Shown here in pieces: positions 59,885 through 64,000 of a DNA stretch of 64,000 nt. Under the pieces are notes generated by a model. The model was given only the letters and a program-made list of their open reading frames with translations, was not told the DNA's origin and made no database searches. Made by a program: the position numbers and the translations under genes. The number at the start of each line of letters is the position of its first letter. Position 1 is the first letter of the stretch. This DNA is from Actinoplanes flavus (lineage in GTDB: Bacteria; Actinomycetota; Actinomycetes; Mycobacteriales; Micromonosporaceae): NCBI RefSeq assembly GCF_017592555.1, contig NZ_JAGFNS010000010.1, positions 141,545 through 205,544 of the forward strand, read 5' to 3'.

Positions 59885-61636
59885 TCAGCTGACGGTGAGC
59901 GCGGTGTCGTCGATGACGAACGAGGTCCTCAGTGAGGAGTCTTCGACGCCGGTGAAGGTGAGGGTGACGGTCTGCCCGGCGAAAGCGGCCAGGTTGTACG
60001 AGCGCAACGTGTACGCGCTGGCGTTGAGGTTGGAGAACACCTGCAACGTGGTGCTGCCGGCCTTCACGGTCAGTTTGTCGTACTGGGTGGTCGTGGTCGT
60101 CTCCGTTGTGATGATCTTCAGGTGGAACGACAGCGTGTAGGTGCTGCAGCCGGTGGGAAGGGTCACCGACTGGGACAGGGTTTCGGTGTTCGTCGAACCG
60201 TTGCCGTTGAGCCATGCGTCACGGGTGCCGGTTCGCGGTGCTCCGTCGCCGGTGTTCGCGCCGATGACGCCGGTGGAGGCGGTCCACGGTGCCGTTGCGG
60301 TTTCGAAGCCGGGGTTGCCGAGCTTCTGGCCGGCGCCGGTGCACCCGCCGGTCCCGGTGACCGTCAGGGTGTACGAAACACTGTGGGCCGCCGAGCCCGT
60401 TCCCGTAACCGTGATGGTGTAGGTGCCGGCCGCGGCGGCCGTGGTGGTCGCGACGGTCATGGTCGATGATCCACCGGAGGTGACCGACGCCGGGCTGAAG
60501 CTCACCGAGACGCCGGCCGGAGCACCGGAGCTCGTCAGCGCGACGGTCTGCGCGCTGCCGGAGGTGGTGGCGGTGTTCACGGTGGCCGTGGCCGAGGAGC
60601 CCGGGGCCACCGAGCCCGCGTTCGGGCTGAGTGACACCGAGAAGTCGTTCGCCGGCGAGGTGCCCGTGGTGAGGGTCCACGCGGCGTACAGCTCGGCGTT
60701 GGCCCAGCGGCCCAGCGAGGTGGTGTTGATGTTCGACGGATAGGTGTCGCAGGCCTTGTGGTAGCAGGGGTCGTAGGCCTTCCCGGCGGTGCCGCCCCAC
60801 TTTGTCACCTGGGCGCTGGTCTTCGTGTAGCCGGCCCCGGTGGAGTTGATCGACGAGGGGATGCCGGCGTTGCGGAACGAGCCGTCGTCGCTGCAGCACT
60901 CGGTCGACGTCTCGGTGGGTACGTTGATCGAGGTGAAGTACTCGCGCAGCTTCACGGCGACGGCGTCGGTGCCGGTCACGAAGTAGCCGCCGTTGGTGGA
61001 GGCGATCATGTCGAAGGTGCCGTACGCCTTGATCGCGCTCTTCTGGGCCGTGGTCAGCGAGTTGACGTAGAACTTGGAGCCGATCAGTCCCTGCTCCTCA
61101 CCGGCCCACCAGCCGAATCGGAGGTGGTTGGTCATGGTCGGGTTGTTCGCGGCCAGTTGGAGCGCGGCTTCGAGGAGCGTGGCCGTGCCGGAGCCGTCGT
61201 CGTTGATGCCCGGGCCGGCCGACACGCCGTCGGAATGGGCTCCGAACATGTAGGTGTTGCCGGTGTCGCCGCCCGGCCAGTCGGCGATGATGTTCTTCGC
61301 GGAGCCGTTGCAGGTGGTGCAGGTCTGCACGGTGACGGTGTAACCGGCCGCCTGCAGTTTCTGCTGCAGATATGTCGTCGTCGCGGTGTGCCCCGCCGTG
61401 CCGGTGGCCCGGTTGCCGCCGTTGCTGGTGGCGAAGGTCTGCAGTTGTTGCAGGTGGGCGTTGACATTGGCGACAGCGACGGTCGGCGGGGCTGCCAGGG
61501 AGGCACTGGCCGCCGGCACCGATGAGCCGGACGACCGCACGCCGGTCGACGCCGGCGCCGGCAGGGCGCCGAGCGCCACCGTCGCCGCGACGAAAACAGC
61601 TAGGGCAGGTCCTGCCGTCACCGTTCTGAGTCTCAT
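59885..61636 (-). CDS. Secreted M28 aminopeptidase with C-terminal beta domains
   Basis: A 583-aa exported enzyme. The signal peptide (MRLRTVTAGPALAVFVAATV to about residue 32) is followed by the M28 catalytic domain with di-zinc ligands in FGAHSDG, GINDDGSG, WAGEEQG, FDMIAS and CYHKACDT, as in Streptomyces griseus aminopeptidase. Then comes an Ig-like Thr/Ser-rich domain (about 335-430) and a jelly-roll/CBM-like end with NPGFETATAPW and FVIDDTALTV. TAGGAG precedes ATG 61636. It acts outside the cell on peptides. Confidence 0.9.
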   Translation of the reverse strand: MRLRTVTAGPALAVFVAATVALGALPAPASTGVRSSGSSVPAASASLAAPPTVAVANVNAHLQQLQTFATSNGGNRATGTAGHTATTTYLQQKLQAAGYTVTVQTCTTCNGSAKNIIADWPGGDTGNTYMFGAHSDGVSAGPGINDDGSGTATLLEAALQLAANNPTMTNHLRFGWWAGEEQGLIGSKFYVNSLTTAQKSAIKAYGTFDMIASTNGGYFVTGTDAVAVKLREYFTSINVPTETSTECCSDDGSFRNAGIPSSINSTGAGYTKTSAQVTKWGGTAGKAYDPCYHKACDTYPSNINTTSLGRWANAELYAAWTLTTGTSPANDFSVSLSPNAGSVAPGSSATATVNTATTSGSAQTVALTSSGAPAGVSVSFSPASVTSGGSSTMTVATTTAAAAGTYTITVTGTGSAAHSVSYTLTVTGTGGCTGAGQKLGNPGFETATAPWTASTGVIGANTGDGAPRTGTRDAWLNGNGSTNTETLSQSVTLPTGCSTYTLSFHLKIITTETTTTTQYDKLTVKAGSTTLQVFSNLNASAYTLRSYNLAAFAGQTVTLTFTGVEDSSLRTSFVIDDTALTVS

Positions 61637-61810
61637 GGGGGCTCCTAAGGTCGAGGCCGATTCACGGCCGGCCGTAGGAGAACAGGAACATGCCATCAGC
61701 CACAAGATATCGAAACACCTATATCTCTGTTCGTTCAGGCGGCGGGAACGCCGATGACCTCGCTGACCGTGCGCTGCCAGCCGACTCCACCCGGCCCGGA
61801 GAGGCCGCTT

Positions 61811-61832
61811 GCTATGCAACTCGTTGCATAGC
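61811..61832. promoter_or_regulatory. PadR operator palindrome
   Basis: GCTATGCAAC-TC-GTTGCATAGC has perfect 10-bp arms directly upstream of the PadR gene and overlaps its probable -10 (TAGCAT, 61829). ATGCAA/TTGCAT palindromes are typical for PadR autoregulation. Confidence 0.85.
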
Positions 61833-61843
61833 ATGATGCGGGC

Positions 61844-62389
61844 ATGGCGCTGGAACACGCGATCCTGGTCTCCCTGCTCGAGCGGCCCGGGTCCGGATAT
61901 GAGCTGGCCGGGCGGTTCGAGCGCTCGATCGGCCGGTTCTGGACCGCGACGCACCAGCAGATCTACCGCGTGCTGCGGCGGATGGAGTCGGACGGCTGGG
62001 TGGTGGCCGAGGAGGTCGGCCAGGACGGCCGGCCCGACAAGCGCAGCTTCTCGGTCACCGGCCTCGGCCGGAGCACGCTCGCCGAGTGGCTGCGGGCGCC
62101 GGTGCAGCCGGAGGCGGTGCGGCACGAGCTGGCCGTGAAGATCCGGGGCGCCGCGTTCACCGACGCGGCCGGGCGGGCCGAGCTGCTCGCCGAGGTGACG
62201 CGGTACCGGGCCGAGCACGAGGCGCTGCTCGCGACGTACCTGAATGGCGAAAAGCGAGATTTTCCGGATCCGGGCGCGTTGGATGTCGGGCAGCGGCTCC
62301 AGCACGTGGTCCTGCGCGGCGGCATCGCCTACGAGCGGATGCTGCTCGACTGGCTCGACGACGTCCTCCACACGCTCCGAGCACTCTGA
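61844..62389 (+). CDS. PadR-family regulator
   Basis: A 181-aa winged-helix repressor: MALEHAILVSLLERPGSGYE, QQIYRVLRRMESDGWVV and DKRSFSVTGLGRSTLAEWL form the PadR DNA-binding domain, and a helical Vir_act_alpha_C-like part follows. It likely binds the 22-bp palindrome just upstream and controls itself and the acyl-CoA dehydrogenase 12 bp downstream. Confidence 0.9.
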   Translation: MALEHAILVSLLERPGSGYELAGRFERSIGRFWTATHQQIYRVLRRMESDGWVVAEEVGQDGRPDKRSFSVTGLGRSTLAEWLRAPVQPEAVRHELAVKIRGAAFTDAAGRAELLAEVTRYRAEHEALLATYLNGEKRDFPDPGALDVGQRLQHVVLRGGIAYERMLLDWLDDVLHTLRAL

Positions 62390-62401
62390 AAGGAAACCCC
62401 T

Positions 62402-64000
62402 GTGCTCCTCAACCCCACCACCTACGACCCCGCGCACCTGGACGAGGAGAGCCGCCGGCTGCTGCGCGCACTGGTCGCCTTCTTCGAGGAACGCGGGAAG
62501 AACGCGCTGGTCAAGAGCTACATCGACCGGACCTGGTATGCCGACTTTCTGGAGTTCTCGGCGAAGCAGGGCCTGTTCGCGACGTTCCTGACCCCGTCCG
62601 CCGACGCGGCCGGCGACCCGGACAAGCGCTGGGACACCGCCCGCAACGCCGCGCTCAGCGAGATCCTCGGCTTCTACGGGCTCGACTACTGGTACACGTG
62701 GCAGGTGACCGTTCTCGGTCTCGGCCCGGTGTGGCAGAGCGCCAACGAGGTCCAGCGGAAGCGGGCCGCCGAGCTGCTCGGCGACGGTCACGTGATGGCG
62801 TTCGCGCTGTCCGAGCGCGGCCACGGCGCCGACATCTACGCCACCGACATGATCCTCACGCCGACCGGTGACGGCGGGTTCACCGCGAGCGGCACCAAGT
62901 ACTACATCGGCAACGGCAACGTGGCCGGGCTGGTGTCGGTCTTCGGCCGCCGTTCCGACGTCGAGGGCCCGGACGGGTACGTGTTCTTCGCCGCCGACAG
63001 CCGGCACGAGAACTACCACCTGATCAAGAACGTCGTGAACAAGCAGATGTACGTGAGCACGTTCGAGCTCACCGACTACCCGGTCCGTGCCGAGGACGTG
63101 CTGCACACCGGCAAGGCCGCCTTCGACGCCGCGCTGAACACCGTCAACGTCGGCAAGTTCAACCTGTGTACGGCCGCGATCGGTATCTGCGAACACGCCA
63201 TGTACGAGGCGGTCACCCACGCACACCGGCGGATGCTCTATGGCAAGCCGGTCACGAACTTCCCGCACGTGCGCCGCGAGCTCGCCGACGCGTACCTGCG
63301 CCTGGTCGCCATGAAGCTGTTCAGCGACCGCGCCGTCGACTACTTCCGCAGCGCCGGCCCGGACGACCGCCGCTACCTGCTGTTCAACCCGATGACGAAG
63401 ATGAAGGTCACCACCGAGGGCGAGAAGGTCGTCGACCTGATGTGGGACGTCATCGCGGCCAAGGGCTTCGAGGCGGACACCTACTTCGACAAGGCCGCCA
63501 TGGACATCCGCGGCCTGCCGAAACTCGAGGGCACGGTGCACGTCAACCTGGCGCTGATCCTCAAGTTCATGCCGAACTACCTGTTCGATCCGGCCACCTA
63601 CGAGCCGGTCGCGACCCGGCACGACCCGGCCGACGACGAGTTCCTGTTCCGGCAGGGCCCGGCGCGCGGGCTCGGCGCCATCCGCTTCCACGACTGGCGG
63701 ACCGCGTACGACGCCGCCGCCGCGATTCCGAACGTCGCCCGGTTCCGGGAGCAGGCCGACGGGTTCTGCGCGCTGCTGCGTGAGCACGCCCCGAGTGCGG
63801 AGCAGCAGAAGGACCTGGACTTCCTGCTCGCCGTCGGCCACCTGTTCGCGCTGATCGTCTACGGACAGCTGATCCTGGAGCAGGCCGCCCTGACCGGCCT
63901 GGACGACCAGCGAGTGGACGCGATCTTCGGGATCCTGGTGCGTGACTTCTCCGCCTACGCCACCGAGCTGCACGGCAAGACCGCCACCACCGAGGCGCAG
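62402..64000 (+). CDS. Acyl-CoA dehydrogenase family protein, 3' end outside window
   Basis: GTG 62402 follows GAAAGGAAA and opens a frame with no stop to the window end (533 codons). Flavin and substrate regions are recognisable: HVMAFALSERGHGADIYATD, GTKYYIGNGNVAGLVSVFGR and MLYGKPVTNFPHVRRELADA, with a C-terminal helical part. The long N-terminal lead (LDEESRRLLRALVAFFEERG) is unlike short fatty-acid enzymes and resembles the long actinobacterial branch. It is the likely target of the upstream PadR regulator. The catalytic base could not be placed with confidence. Confidence 0.8.
   Translation, partial: MLLNPTTYDPAHLDEESRRLLRALVAFFEERGKNALVKSYIDRTWYADFLEFSAKQGLFATFLTPSADAAGDPDKRWDTARNAALSEILGFYGLDYWYTWQVTVLGLGPVWQSANEVQRKRAAELLGDGHVMAFALSERGHGADIYATDMILTPTGDGGFTASGTKYYIGNGNVAGLVSVFGRRSDVEGPDGYVFFAADSRHENYHLIKNVVNKQMYVSTFELTDYPVRAEDVLHTGKAAFDAALNTVNVGKFNLCTAAIGICEHAMYEAVTHAHRRMLYGKPVTNFPHVRRELADAYLRLVAMKLFSDRAVDYFRSAGPDDRRYLLFNPMTKMKVTTEGEKVVDLMWDVIAAKGFEADTYFDKAAMDIRGLPKLEGTVHVNLALILKFMPNYLFDPATYEPVATRHDPADDEFLFRQGPARGLGAIRFHDWRTAYDAAAAIPNVARFREQADGFCALLREHAPSAEQQKDLDFLLAVGHLFALIVYGQLILEQAALTGLDDQRVDAIFGILVRDFSAYATELHGKTATTEAQ

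Noticed and set aside
60758..61525. Plus-strand 255-aa ORF
   Set aside because: Antisense to the catalytic domain of the M28 aminopeptidase, with low-complexity Gly/Val/Arg content.
61640..63973. Minus-strand open frame continuing the M28 aminopeptidase frame for over 2 kb upstream
   Set aside because: The M28 protein has a proper SD, start and signal peptide at 61636; the extension is antisense to PadR and the acyl-CoA dehydrogenase.

Overview
The window is very GC-rich (about 70% by eye). It has dense operons, many GTG starts, 4-bp ATGA/GTGA stop-start overlaps and several apparently leaderless genes. Together with the families present (Rv1733c-like, DUF1269, PucR, group 1h hydrogenase) this suggests a filamentous actinomycete, probably Micromonosporaceae (Actinoplanes-like). 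The genus is an inference.

Bases 1-20.7 kb are a stress/dormancy-type block: the 3' part of a class II glutamine amidotransferase, arginine deiminase, a phosphoesterase, Rv1733c-like, DUF1269 and YihY membrane proteins, a lipid kinase, an M48 protease, a K+-channel-like protein, an HdeD-like protein, an M20 peptidase, a GadC-like amino-acid permease, a ThrE exporter, MFS exporters and an M24 peptidase. A recurring imperfect palindrome (core TCATCCGG...GGRTGA) sits 40-95 bp upstream of at least six transcription starts here and may define one regulon.

Bases 20.7-29.6 kb hold two catabolic units. The first is an FGGY kinase with a class II aldolase/class III aminotransferase fusion, divergent from a PucR regulator. 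The second is TetR, a hotdog-thioesterase/patatin fusion and an AidB-like acyl-CoA dehydrogenase, with two TetR-type palindromes in front.

Bases 29.6-41.3 kb are a [NiFe]-hydrogenase locus of group 1h (atmospheric H2 type) with a complete hyp set. HypC is present alone and also fused to the N-terminus of HypF, and the small-subunit gene is separated from the large-subunit gene by hypA and hypB.

Bases 41.4-53.0 kb are the most unusual part. Three tRNA-like RNA genes (plus a decayed fourth) share an almost identical promoter. They have intact D- and T-arms, a 10-bp acceptor stem supported by compensatory changes, and a highly variable anticodon region. One precedes an LRR gene and two precede paralogous ankyrin-repeat genes; two further ankyrin paralogues lack an intact RNA. 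The array runs by stop-start overlaps into a MoxR-type AAA+ ATPase and a metallopeptidase-like/vWA protein. MoxR-vWA modules are known from predicted conflict systems, but I do not know a described system that pairs them with a tRNA-like RNA per ankyrin/LRR protein.

Bases 53.0-64.0 kb hold an HExxH protein flanked by 24-bp minisatellites, a nitronate monooxygenase, a frameshifted MpaB-family oxygenase, a less GC-rich patch with a periplasmic-binding-like membrane protein and two orphan genes, a secreted M28 aminopeptidase, a PadR regulator with a clear operator, and an acyl-CoA dehydrogenase cut by the window end.
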